Source: Zopfochytrium polystomum
Lineage: Eukaryota > Chytridiomycota > Chytridiomycetes > Chytridiales > Chytridiaceae
Assembly (NCBI GenBank): GCA_025765615.1
Contig: JAIVFJ010000144.1
Span: forward strand, 108,942-172,941
Direction of reading: 5' to 3'
DNA length: 64,000 nucleotides
In this document: in pieces, positions 1-9,649 of the stretch
How positions within the stretch are numbered: the stretch's first letter is position 1
Layout of the letters: the number at the start of each line of letters is the position of its first letter
Position numbers and translations under genes: made by a program
The notes under the pieces: generated by a model
Seen by the model: the letters and a program-made list of their open reading frames with translations, nothing else
The model's database searches: none
What the model was told of the DNA's origin: nothing

Positions 1-2
1 TT

Positions 3-326
3 TTCAAGTATGTCAAAATACATTATGTCTACGATGAGAATTCTGCATTGAGACTGAAAGACATTAAGTCACATTATGAGAGGGACACCACAAAAAAATC
101 AGGTCAAAATTGTAAAGGAAGTATCCTGGCATGTGATAGTAGATATCAGCAATTAAAAAAACTAATATGCAAAGATTGCAGGAAGGATCATAAACGAGGA
201 TGTTGTGAACAATACGGGAGTAAGAATTATACGTCGGAAGATGTGATTAAAGGGATAAAAGTTAGAGAAACATTGCTTAATGGTCTTTCTATATTTTCTA
301 TATTTTTCTATAAACTTTATTTGTGA
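3..326 (+). CDS. Partial viral-type cysteine-rich protein (left end cut by window)
   Basis: The frame is open from base 3 to a stop near 326, so the N-terminus lies outside the window. The visible part is lysine-rich, with a cluster of cysteines and a histidine (a CKDCRKDHKRGCC stretch) that could bind a metal. The last part (IFSIFF) is hydrophobic and may be read-through of non-coding AT-rich DNA. Base composition matches the viral block to its right, not the host DNA. It vaguely resembles C-terminal regions of viral replication proteins, but I do not recognise it with any certainty and assign no function. Confidence 0.4.
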   Translation, partial: FKYVKIHYVYDENSALRLKDIKSHYERDTTKKSGQNCKGSILACDSRYQQLKKLICKDCRKDHKRGCCEQYGSKNYTSEDVIKGIKVRETLLNGLSIFSIFFYKLYL

Positions 327-640
327 CCATGGAGAAAAAATAGTTTAAATGTTGTGACAGGATTATCAACAACAAATTTTTTCTATATTTCTATACAAAA
401 AAAGGGCCAAAAATTCTCATAAAAAAATAAAAATTAAAAAAATTCAAATATTATGAATGTAAAATGACTTGTAGAAAATATAGAAATATAGAAGAAAAAG
501 GGAGAGGATATTATGGTCGTTGTTATTACCTTTCAATTCATAAATGAGAGTGATGGAGAGGGGTAAAAATATAGAAAAAAATAATATATGAAAAATATTC
601 AAAAAAATTTCATATAATAAGTTTGCGGAATAAATAGAAT
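327..640. other. AT-rich intergenic stretch
   Basis: No credible reading frame. The stretch consists of A/T runs and repeated short words such as tatagaaa. It separates the partial left-edge gene from the methyltransferase cluster. I see no clear terminator hairpin here. Confidence 0.4.
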
Positions 641-641
641 C

Positions 642-745
642 TGTTCGACGAGGTTCAATATGTATGAAAATGCTGAGGAATAAAATCGATAAATTTATTA
701 ATATGTTGACTTTTTAGTTCCAGACCATTTAATAAATGTTCTCAT
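642..745 (-). pseudogene. N-terminal remnant of a Dam-like adenine methyltransferase
   Basis: The minus strand starts at 745 with the same first eight residues as the two copies to its right (MRTFIKW, then a glycine), and after a one-base slip the similarity runs on through the HINKF and TYIEP segments. It then ends abruptly at the word TGTTCGAC (642-649), so the SAM-binding motif that should follow is missing. The upstream AT-rich promoter-like block is also shared with the other two copies. This is a third, truncated member of a tandem family, not a working gene. Confidence 0.6.
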
Positions 746-752
746 TATGTTA

Positions 753-767
753 CCATTTATAAATAAA
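753..767 (-). promoter_or_regulatory. Shared upstream block of the Dam family, copy A
   Basis: The 15-base word CCATTTATAAATAAA on the plus strand (TTTATTTATAAATGG on the coding strand) lies about 8 bases upstream of the start codon. The same word occurs at 1626-1640 and 2498-2512 upstream of the other two methyltransferase starts. The TATAAA-like core and fixed placement suggest a promoter, but simple co-duplication with the gene would also conserve it. Confidence 0.4.
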
Positions 768-784
768 AAGGCCTCTAAAAAAAG

Positions 785-1610
785 CTACAAATAATTCATT
801 ATAACCAATTCGTTTTTATATTGTTTCATCATTCTTCTATATACAGGTATCTTCTTTATAGTATATTTTTTAAATATTTCTCGGACCTCTTTTGTATCAG
901 CTTGTGTCATCATCCATTTAACTTTTCGTTTATCAAGTTTTATCAATTCTTTATGTAATTTTTTAAGAAAATTTATATCCATGTTTTCATTTATATTGTA
1001 ATTGAATTTATAAGCATGATCTTCTATATATGGTGGATAAAAAAAAACAAAATCACCTTCTTTGGCCTTTTCTAATATATTTTCATATGACTTATTGTAT
1101 ATTTTTCCTTTACTATTATTTAAATACTTACTACATTTTCTAATATTGTTGTAGTGTGTTTCTTTTTAAAAACGAATATACACCCATCCTTGTTATATTT
1201 AGATCCAGTCGTTCGAATCTAAACTCGTTTCTTATTTCTATATTTCCCATAAACGCACAATACTTCATTAACATATACATTGATCCTCTTAAAACATCAT
1301 ATCTCATCTTTGGTATTTTTTCTGTAATTTCTCGGCACAATGCAACTCTATCTTTCGATTTCCTAACACTGCCCCCTACGTTTTTAAATAATTCAATAAT
1401 CTTTTCTGGATTCTCTTTTACTATTTTCCACACATTTATCAAATCCTTATTTATGTCATTTATTATCCAGCGTTCAGGTCCCAATCTCAACAACATTGCA
1501 CCACTTCCAACAAATGGCTCTATATATGTGTTATAATCATCTGGAATATACCTTATAAACTTATTAATATGCTTGGTCTTGTTCCCTTGCCACTTTATAA
1601 ATGTTCTCAT
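785..1610 (-). CDS. Dam-like DNA adenine methyltransferase, copy 1 (one frameshift)
   Basis: Would methylate adenine N6 in DNA using SAM. The N-terminal part carries MRTFIKWQGNK, then the SAM-binding motif IEPFVGSGAMLL and an acidic INDINKDLIN segment, as in the D12-class (Dam) family. After a one-base shift in an A/T run near 1,165, the frame continues to the stop at 785. The catalytic motif IV, DPPY in the family, reads FYPPY here (about 1,028-1,042), so the aspartate is replaced by tyrosine and the protein may be inactive even if the frameshift is a sequencing error. It is followed upstream by a second copy in the same orientation with about 60% similar residues by eye. Start chosen at the ATG giving the shared MRTFIKW N-terminus. 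Confidence 0.8.
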
Positions 1611-1625
1611 TCACTGCTTTTTTAA

Positions 1626-1640
1626 CCATTTATAAATAAA
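1626..1640 (-). promoter_or_regulatory. Shared upstream block of the Dam family, copy B
   Basis: Same TTTATTTATAAATGG word (coding strand) as at 753-767 and 2498-2512, about 15 bases upstream of the copy-1 start at 1610, in the 58-base gap between the two methyltransferase genes. Confidence 0.4.
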
Positions 1641-1667
1641 AAAGGCCTTTCTGACAACTTATTTTAA

Positions 1668-2490
1668 CTACAAATAATTCATTATAACCAATTCAGTTCC
1701 ATAAGAGTAACTACTAATCCTATATACACTAATTTTTTTAATTCTATATTCACCAAATAGCTTACGAATTTCTTTAGTATCAGCTTGAGTCATCATCCAT
1801 TTAACATTTCTTTTATCCAATTTTTTTAGTTCTTTATATAAATTTTCTAAGAAATCCTCATCTATATTTTCGTCAAAATTGTAACTGAATTCGTAATCTT
1901 TTTTTTCTTTATAAGGTGGATCTAAAAAACAAAATCGCCTTCTTTGGCTTTCTGTAGTATTTTTTCATATGACGTATTATATATTTTTCCTTTGCTATGA
2001 TTCATGAATTCACTACATAGTCTTATATTTTGATAATATGAATCTTGTAAACATGGATAATAATTATTTTTTAATATGTTAAGATCAAAACCCTTGAATT
2101 TTAATTCATTTTTCACAATTAAATTACCCATATATACACAACCTTTCATTAACATAAACATTGAAGCTCTGAATACATCAAATTTCATTTTCGGTATGTT
2201 TTCTGTAATGGTTCTACACACTTCTAATTTATTTTTTTCGTTTTTAAAAAGTCGACCAACTTCTTTGAATATTTTTATCACCCCCTCAGCATCATTTTTT
2301 ACACTTCTAAATACATTAATCAAGTCCTTGTTTATATCATTAATAATCCAACGCTCAGTTTGTAATTTCAATAACATTGCACCACTTCCAACGAATGGCT
2401 CAATATATGTATTATAATCGTCTGGTATTTGATCCAAAAATTTATTCAAGTGTTTGCTTTGTTCCCAGACCATTTAATAAATGTTCTCAT
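1668..2490 (-). CDS. Dam-like DNA adenine methyltransferase, copy 2 (two frameshifts)
   Basis: Tandem paralogue of the gene at 785-1610, with the same SAM-binding motif IEPFVGSGAMLL, acidic INDINKDLIN segment and C-terminal WMMTQADTKE block. The start at 2490 gives the shared MRTFIKW N-terminus. The frame slips by one base near 2,455 and again in a T run near 1,925, exactly at motif IV. In the shifted frame motif IV reads as a normal DPPY, so this copy keeps the catalytic aspartate that copy 1 has lost. In other viruses such enzymes protect or mark viral DNA, often with a cognate nuclease. No matching restriction enzyme is evident here. Confidence 0.8.
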
Positions 2491-2497
2491 TATTTTA

Positions 2498-2512
2498 CCA
2501 TTTATAAATAAA
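2498..2512 (-). promoter_or_regulatory. Shared upstream block of the Dam family, copy C
   Basis: Third occurrence of TTTATTTATAAATGG on the coding strand, 8 bases upstream of the copy-2 start at 2490, directly abutting the terminator-like hairpin at 2514-2548. Confidence 0.4.
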
Positions 2513-2513
2513 A

Positions 2514-2548
2514 AAAGCCCTCAATTTCAGAAATGTAATTGAGGGCTT
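2514..2548. terminator. Perfect 13-bp stem hairpin
   Basis: AAAGCCCTCAATT and its exact complement AATTGAGGGCTTT flank a loop of about 9 bases. It lies between the helicase gene end (2644) and the methyltransferase start (2490), both on the minus strand. Hairpins at transcript ends are known to direct polyadenylation in mimiviruses. The AAAGCCC/GGGCTTT stem base is shared with several other hairpins in this viral block. Confidence 0.6.
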
Positions 2549-2551
2549 TCA

Positions 2552-2650
2552 TTTACACCACTTACATACATATTTACACATCACTTGCATACATATTTAC
2601 ACATCACTTGCACATTTACACATCACTTACATATTTACACCCCTTACATT
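2552..2650. repeat. Tandem repeat of about 23 bp, four degenerate copies
   Basis: Copies of a unit like CACTTGCATACATATTTACA follow one another between the hairpin at 2514-2548 and the end of the helicase reading frame. Later copies are shortened. Function unknown; it would lie in the 3' untranslated region of the helicase gene. Confidence 0.6.
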
Positions 2651-4860
2651 CTTTCTCTAAGAATCATTTTTACATTATCATGCATTTTTACTGTAGTTAT
2701 ACCTTCTTTGATACTATTCCATAATTCTCCATATTGCCCACCTGGGCCGCCATTCTTAATATTGTTTAAAAAAGCACTCTTTGTATTCTTGTAATTTATT
2801 CCTTGTATCATTTCATCTACTGTTGCTGGTTCATTTCTATCCAACAAGAATGAACACAATCTACCATGGATGCCTCTTCTTCGAATAAGAGAAAGATTTC
2901 TTTGAATTAGTGCTTCAGTCAAACCCACACTTGAACTTGCCCGTGTGGGGTTGTTGAGAACTTGAAGTACCGGTTTGATTTTGATATACACTTGAACTTG
3001 CCCCTGCATTGGATCTTGAAGGTGGTTGATAGGTTGGATCCTTGATCTCGTCATCGTCAACAGGTATAGCTCGTTCTTTACCCTTGTTGTTGGTGGGGAG
3101 TGCCTCTGCAAGAACTTCATCTTCACTTTCATCCTCATATCCACTGTCGAGGTCATCTTCAATTGGGTGAGGTTCTTGTGCTTCTATAATATACTTTTCA
3201 ACATTCACTTTGGGTCTGTCTACTTTTCTCTTACTCCATTCAGGGAAGAAATATGTTGCTTGTTCTAATTTATCATCTGTTACACTGTCTCCCATAATAT
3301 TCATTGTTGATATAATATTTGCAATGTAGTTCTTGTAACTTTCATATACTTCTGTGTCAGTATATAATGTTCTTGTATCTCTTGGATTAGCCTTACCAGT
3401 CAATCTTCCAATCATTTGACAGAGTCCTACAAGATTTTTAGTTTCACTAGGTCCGTAGAACAATGCCACAGCCATGAGAGGGTTCTGTTGTGTCAATGCT
3501 ACAAAACTAATACCTCTTCCCATCAACTCTATCCCAATCATCAAGCCCCACTTACAATCTACAAGATCCAACATCTCGTAAAATGTTCCAATTGAAATGT
3601 AGTCAATTATAACTTCATATTCATTTGATCACGGTCATTCATTTTTTTTGATTTTTTTTATTCCTTTAATCCCATGAAATATTCAAAATCTTGTTTCATA
3701 TCGATGTCTTTGAAAGTTACACTAACACCATCACCATTGAAAGTGGACACACATTTCAATTCACTTGAATACATACCTTGAATGTATTTTAAGTAAGTTT
3801 CTTCATGATTTTCACCATCATGTCCTTTTTTTGTTTCTTTTTTGTATTTATCTGTACACAATAAGAACATCCCCTTTGCATTTCTCCCTCTTTCTCGGAT
3901 TTCGTTGTTTAATTGAATCCATAACTTCTTCGTATGTGAATTCACTCATTTCCCTGTGTTGAATTTGAAGGGGTCCAGAGTAGTCGTCTCTTCTCACATT
4001 TATTGTTCAATGATTTCAGGTTTGTGAAGAAATACAACATTATCAGGAGTTGCAGTTACAAACACTCTCTTCACATCAATCCCTCTCATTTTCAATCTTT
4101 CCAAACCTTGGATCCATTTTGATGACTTTTTGCTTGACCAGTTTTTACTCTTGTAATATTTTCATCTCTGGTGACTACATCACCTTCATCATGAACAAAT
4201 ACTATAGTAGTCATTTCTCTTTTGTCCAAAGAACTAAATAATTTTTCGATTTGTTTTTCATTGTCCATCATACATATCACTACACTGCTTTTGCTATTTA
4301 TTTGTTCCTCTGTCAAGTCCACTTCTGTGGTCAACAGAGTAGAGTTCTTCAATCTAAAGTTCTCTGGTTTGTCCAACCAATTTGAGAATCGAGAGAGTAA
4401 TTGATCTCGTTGAACTGTTCGGTTATCCGATGAAATGACTAATACGATTCGTTGTTTAATACATTTTTCACCCAATGAAATAACTTTGTTAGTTTTTCCC
4501 ATTTGAGTCATAGCATAGACTAACATTTTGGTTCCATCGTATATCTCAGTTTGTTCGCTAGTTCTTAACCGTACACGACTACTAGCTAACAATTGATCCA
4601 ATTTTCTATCGTAAATCAAGTCATTCATATATGTTTCATAATTTCTCATCCATTTCTTTTCATCAAGAATCCGTAATTTAATCAATCGTTTCAATTCATC
4701 GTTTTGTTCATTTCTAAGGTTATTGTCCAACATTCCTAGATATAATTCATGGGTCCTCTTGTTCTCAATAGTGTACTCAGTGTTCATTTTCAAAATTTGT
4801 TTCACTTGACTTACAGGTGGTGATCTTCAAAGTCTGCTTGAAATTCAATTTTTTTGGTGC
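2644..4860 (-). CDS. SF2 DNA/RNA helicase, frameshifted (viral type)
   Basis: Segments in different frames on the minus strand together give one superfamily 2 helicase. The 4,805-4,092 part has motif I (AMTQMGKT) and motif II (VFVHDEGD, a DExD variant). The 4,115-3,960 part has a motif III-like VTATPD. The 3,945-3,658 part is a spacer. The 3,574-2,915 part has GIELMGRGIS and motif VI QMIGRLTG. The final C-terminal tail (serine/proline-rich linker then an alpha-helical domain) slips once more near 2,940 and ends at 2,644. At least three to four indels interrupt it. Upstream of 4,805 an in-frame-looking stretch (GRTERPRTKK) runs to about 4,900, so the true start is uncertain. Comparable helicases are common in nucleocytoplasmic large DNA viruses, where they serve transcription or replication. 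Confidence 0.75.
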
Positions 4861-4899
4861 GAGGGCGTTCTGTTCGACCAGTTCCCCAAGAAACACTAC

Positions 4900-5252
4900 C
4901 AGCTGAAAAATGAATAGAATGATAGTGTAAAATAATATATGAAAAGTTTTTTGAAATTTTTTTGATATATTATATGTGGCGGTTTTAGGAACATTTTAAT
5001 TGACAATGTGTCTAACAATGTGTGAGAAGGTGTTTCAGATGGTTTCTTTGAAGAGCGAGGATTACGTGGTATAAATTTCTTTTGAAGATCATTGAGTTTT
5101 TCCAAGTTTTTAACAGCATAAATAGTTGAATGGAGTGCACTAGAGTTATTTTTCTTAAGATCATTTATTTTAGCTGAGACATGAAGATGGGAGTCGAACG
5201 AGGTCACGTTGAGGACATATTGTCAATGAGTTGAAGAAGTTCATTAGACAAC
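4900..5252 (-). CDS. Hypothetical viral protein (frameshifted)
   Basis: From an ATG at about 5,252 a short frame (MLSNELLQLIDNM) runs into a stop, and after a one-base slip a longer frame continues to about 4,900. It is rich in Lys, Asn and Leu, with a PRNPRSSKKPSE basic patch. No recognised domain. It lies upstream of the helicase on the same strand and divergently from the nuclease at 5,339, so it could share a promoter region with that gene. Confidence 0.35.
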
Positions 5253-5338
5253 ATATTAGTTCAAAAATGGCAGTGAAATAAGCTTTAAATGTGTAGCGCG
5301 TAGGGTTGCCAAAAAAAAAGTGTTAAAATATAATATCA

Positions 5339-5967
5339 ATGGATAATGAAGTTTTAACAATGGCGTGTGTGAATTGTGGAAAGATGACAAAGAAAAAGAG
5401 AGGGAAATGGGCGGGAGGATGTGTATGGTGTGAAAAAAATGTGCCAAAGCGAGAGTTAAGAGTAATGAAATTATTAAAAACAGCTGGATATAAATATGTA
5501 CATGACAAAGTAATAAGATCAGCAGACAAATATGCGTATGATAATGAAGGGAATTTGACAGGAATTGTTGAAACAAAGACAATTAGAAAGTACAGACCAG
5601 ATTTCATAATAAAGGCCAGGTCACATTTGTAATACTTAAGGTAGATGAGAATCAACATAGAAATTATGGTCACACACAAATATGTGAGATGATAAGAATG
5701 AACAATATAATATATGAGCTTGGTAGTCCAACAAGATTTATAAGAAATAATCCAGATGCAGTAGTGGATGAAAAAGAGAAAGAAGAAGTATTAATGGAAT
5801 TTATTGAAAAAGCAATGGAAGAAGAAATGCAAAGTGTGATTGAAAGAATATATGTGTTTTATGGAGATACTTACGAATATAAAAATAGCAAAAAGAGAGA
5901 AGAGCAGTGCAAAAAAGTAATAGATGGATATTCATATGAATACGTAGATGGAGAACTAAAATGTTAA
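5339..5967 (+). CDS. PD-(D/E)XK-like nuclease with N-terminal zinc ribbon (one frameshift)
   Basis: The first frame (5,339-5,632) has two CxxC pairs typical of a zinc ribbon, then a KYRPDF motif. After a one-base slip near 5,620, the frame to 5,967 continues with VDENQH, a conserved CEMIRM helix and a PTRFIRNNPDA segment. This order (zinc ribbon, RPDF, E-V-D-E-N-Q-H, helix, RxNPD) is familiar from a hypothetical endonuclease-like family of giant viruses and phages. In the second half the residue two before the aspartate, which I would expect to be glutamate, is lysine (ILKVDE). Likely role is cleavage or repair of DNA; activity is uncertain. Base composition is typical of the viral block. Confidence 0.6.
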
Positions 5968-6112
5968 GGGATGAGTGCTTGGCGACATACGATAAATATG
6001 AAAGTCCAGAAAGAGAAGATTATAAGTTTACCAGAGTGCATGGGAAATAAAATAAGAATTTTTTGAAAAGTTTTTGATATAGATTAATTTTGCGATAAGG
6101 ATTAAAAAAAAG

Positions 6113-6181
6113 CTTTCAGAAAGGTTCCGGTTTTGTAGTGGAGGTAAAACCGAACACTACAAAGCCGCAGAAAGCTTTTTT
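6113..6181. terminator. Long imperfect hairpin, member of the AAAGC..GCTTT family
   Basis: AAAAAAAGCTTTC and GAAAGCTTTTTTT form the stem base, with a second pairing GTAGTG/CACTAC inside. It sits downstream of the nuclease gene (5,967) and upstream of the replicase (6,324). The right arm plus its flank (about 6,144-6,196) recurs in inverted orientation at about 10,180-10,235, beyond the other side of the replicase module. Confidence 0.6.
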
Positions 6182-6323
6182 TAATAAGTGTCAAGAAAAC
6201 ACCACATTCAAGAATAAATAATGAGGACCATAAAAATAACATATTAAAAAATTTTGGAAAAGATTTGATATAATGTATTTTATGAATGCCCGCTAAAATG
6301 CGAGAGTATTTTCTACAATAAAC

Positions 6324-9172
6324 ATGAGTGTTACTGTGACTATTAGTGTGAGAAGTAGTGTTCGTATTAGGGTGGCGAATTCTATAGATAAGAGATTTAG
6401 TAGAGTCAGGTTGAAAGCATTTTACGTTTATGGAATTCATTATATAGTATTAGTAGAAAAAAATGAACACTAAAGGATTGAACAAGTGTTGAAATACAAA
6501 GGTCCTATAATTAATAAAGAAGGAAAGAATATTACAGAACTATACATGAGAACTTGAGAAATTGCAAAGGGAAAACAAAAGTGAAATATTCATATGGAAA
6601 AGAATCAAGTGGAAAAGAATCAAGTGGAAAACATAAAGATTATGGAAGACTTTATGCAGATAAAGGCTACCAAAACATGTCAAAAAAGTAAGGAATTATA
6701 TAATGAATGAAATGTACATAGATATTGATATAAAAAATTGTCAACCAGTACTGTTACATCAATTAATGAAGGAACAAATAGAAAAGCAAAGTGAACTCCT
6801 AAAGAATTATGTAGAGAATAGAGAAGTAGTCTTGAAAAAGTATGGATTTGATAAACAAGGGTTTCTGTCCATTATATATGATGAAGAATGTTTCATTGAA
6901 AATGAGGACATACAAAAATGCATAGATTAATATATGGAAAAGGAGGATCGGTAAGATCAATATTAAGTGATGGTGATGAAAAATATACTAAAATAATGTC
7001 AGACGTAAATAAAAATAAAGTAAAAAATAGAAAGGGATCATTTTTAGCAAACGTTTTGCAAGATATTGAAAATCAAATATTGATGGTAATGTATAAAAAG
7101 TTCAAGGAAATGGATCTAGAAATAGGAACATTAATGTTTGACGGGCTGACAATTGAGAAGAATAGTGCAAGGGATAAAACATGGATGAATTACTCTTGGA
7201 AGTAGAGAGAACAGTGAAAAAAGAAACTGGTTATGAAATAAAATTAGTAGAAAAGCCAATGGAAGAGAAATGGACTCCAGAAACTGAAACTGAAGATACA
7301 GATGAAGTAAATGAGGAAATGAAGACTTATGTAAAAGAGACATTGGGTGACACAATAGATGAGATTCAAAAAATTACTAGGGATGATGGTGAAGTTGAAT
7401 TAAGAGCCAGAATGACAGATTCTTCTTACTTTTATGGATCATTCAAAAAGTGTGAGAATGGATGTGAGAGTCATCATGTTATGATGAGCAATGGATATCA
7501 TGCAGAATGTGTAAAGTGTTGTATGAAGATTCCTGAAAATACATCATTAATAATTCCAGCAAAGTTCAATATATTGAATCAATACTTTGGGATAAATATG
7601 TCTGTGACAATAAACAACTACAATATTGTGGGGTCAGATTCTATAGAAAACGTGGAAATTGATGATAATTTTTTTGAAGATAAGAAGATAAGAAAGTATT
7701 TAAAAGAAATAATAAAAAGTCAAAAAAAAATCATATATAGCAAGATTATTTCATCATATTTATCCAAATATAGTATACAGTGATAAAAAATGGTATGTAT
7801 GGGAGTCAGAAACCAGAATATGGTGTTTGGATGATGAGGGTATTATATCAAGTTTCAATATTATGAATTTGGAGAAAATATTTGAAAAAGTGATAGATTA
7901 TTACAAAACCAAAAGAGCTGAAGAAAAGTATGGAAAATTAATATCAAATGTAAATAACATTATAAAGAATTTAAATGAGCCAAGTTTGAAACGAGATGTT
8001 TTAACTGAAAGTAAATATTTTAAGAAAAATAGGAATTTTGCAAACTTATTAAATAGCAATTTACATTATATTCCATTTACAAATGGATTGTATGATTTAT
8101 CGACTGCAACGTTCAGACAAATACAACCAGAAGACTATATTCAAGATACTACTGGTTATGATTTTGTAAATGGGGAGACAGGATTAGAAGCAGAAGTGTG
8201 GAATGTGATAAAGCAAATATTACCAAACGAGCGTGTAAGAGACTACATGTTACAGCATATGAGTTATGCATTAGATGGAAAGAAACCAAATACAATATTC
8301 ATGATACTAACGGGGAGTGGTTCAAATGGAAAGAGTATTTTATTAACATTGATGGAGATGACAGTAGGAATATTTGCGGATAAAGGTCAAGTTACTCTTA
8401 TGACTCGAAAGAGAGGAGATCCAAACCAAGCATCTCCTGAGCTAGTAAAATATAGAACTAAACGATTTGTATTTCTAAGTGAACCAGAAGATGGTGAGAA
8501 ATTAAACATAGGACTACTGAAGGAATTGACAGGCGGCGAGTCTTTTGTTGGAAGAGAGTTATATTGTGGGTGTATAACATTTAAATTGTATGCAAAATTT
8601 TACTTGGCTTGTAACACCACGCCTCAAATTAAAGGGGAAGATGAAGCGTTATGGAGAAGAATTAGAGTTGTGAATTTTGAATCAAAATTTGTAGAAAATC
8701 CGTCAAATCCAAATGAATATAAAATAAATAAAAACTTGGAAAATGAAATGAAAGAAGATCTTAGATGGAGGCAGACATTTATGAATATATTGATAGATTA
8801 TTATAACAAAGAAGAAATACCTGAACCACCTGAAGTGTTAGGCAGAACTGATGAATATAGAATTGAGAACAGTATGAAAAAAATTGGATTAAAGAGAATA
8901 TAAAAGAGTCTGAAACTGATTTTATAGACTCAAAAGAATTATGCGACTGGTACAAATTGGATAATGACCTTAAGGTATTTGGCAACCAAGATAGAGGAAA
9001 ATTACGTACTGAAGTTACTAGGGTTATCAACAAAGTGTTCAAAAAAAATATAACATGTATTACTAAGAAAATAAATGGAAAAACAAAAAGTGTTTGGGAG
9101 GGGTTTAAAATAGATGATGGTGATGGTGGTAATAATGATATTGTCGTGGATGTGGGTATTGAGAGGTGTTAG
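6324..9172 (+). CDS. Viral replicase: polymerase-like N-terminal region fused to S3H (D5-type) helicase, frameshifted
   Basis: A roughly 950-residue replication protein broken by about six single-base slips. Order: N-terminal region from MSVTVTIS (6,324); a YGRLYADKG block (6,638); DIDIKNCQPVLL (6,720); a region ending in GTLMFDGL (7,140) and YEIKLVEKP; a Cys/His cluster (7,450-7,540); a D5_N-like region; and the helicase core with Walker A GSGSNGKS (8,315), a sensor segment RFVFLSEPEDG (8,465), LACNTTPQI (8,608) and DEALWRRIRVV (8,640). The C-terminal domain includes VFGNQDRGK (8,980). The N-terminal half, with DxxN and FDG motifs, resembles the TV-Pol family (family A-related polymerase fused to S3H helicase in Sputnik-like virophages). 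That part is inference. The helicase half is secure. The initial frames 6,324-6,640 are the least certain. Confidence 0.8.
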
Positions 9173-9549
9173 AAACGGTTAGAAAAGGGTTAGAACGGCT
9201 TTTTTTTGCAAAGTGAAAATATAGTCCATTTTTATATTAAAATTTATAAAAGGTTAGAAGGTTAGAAGGTTAGAATAATTTGAAGGTTTTTGAACTGAAG
9301 AGGGAGATAGAATATTTTTTTTCAGCCAAAAAAAAAAAAATTGCAGGTATTCTCAAGAAAAAGTGGAAAAACGTTCTAACTCTTCTGTCTTCTAACCTTT
9401 TATAAATTTTGATATAAAAATGGTCAAAGAAATGAAAAAAGAAAAAAAGTTATTCTAACCTTCATTCTAACCTTCTAACCAACACAATAGGTTCATATTA
9501 GGGGTAGTTTGTTCGACAGGTTCATATTAGAGTTAGCAAAATGTTAGAA
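9168..9549. repeat. Iteron cluster GGTTAGAA in both orientations (candidate origin)
   Basis: Forward copies of GGTTAGAA or GTTAGAA occur at 9168, 9177, 9188, three in perfect tandem at 9252-9275, and 9543. Reverse copies TTCTAACC or TTCTAAC occur at 9374, 9390, 9453, 9465 and 9473. That is 12 copies in 380 bases immediately after the replicase stop. Such clustered short iterons next to a replication-initiator gene are typical of replication origins. The sequence shows the repeats; origin function is inference. Confidence 0.65.
9226..9423. repeat. 34-bp inverted repeat with 130-bp spacer
   Basis: The arm at 9226-9259 (starting CCATTTTTATATTAAAATTT and ending GGTTAGAA) is repeated in inverse orientation at 9390-9423 with one mismatch. 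Each arm ends in an iteron. The spacer holds two A/T runs and no gene. It could extrude as a cruciform or mark an origin. Confidence 0.7.
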
Positions 9550-9640
9550 TCAGTCAGGGTTAATTTCCAAATAAGGAAATAGTTCGGAACGTCTGTTCGA
9601 CGGGTTTGATCTGAAACGAGAATACCAAATAAGGAAATAT
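9490..9640. repeat. Short direct repeats around TGTTCGAC
   Basis: GGTTCATATTAG occurs at 9490-9501 and 9519-9530. The word TGTTCGAC occurs at 9510-9517 and 9594-9601, each followed by A/G-GGTT. CCAAATAAGGAAATA occurs twice near 9567 and 9625. TGTTCGAC also occurs at 642-649 and 4871-4878 in this viral block. No coding capacity here. Confidence 0.5.
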
Positions 9641-9649
9641 TAGAGAAAA

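Noticed and set aside
2550..2650. Possible CRISPR-like array from spaced repeats
   Set aside because: Units are contiguous with no unique spacers, only four copies, and in a eukaryote/virus setting. It is a simple tandem repeat.
4780..4900. A GTAAGT near 4,822 suggesting an intron in the viral helicase gene
   Set aside because: No branch or acceptor gives a coherent frame, and the other viral genes have no introns. A one- or two-base indel explains the frame break as well.
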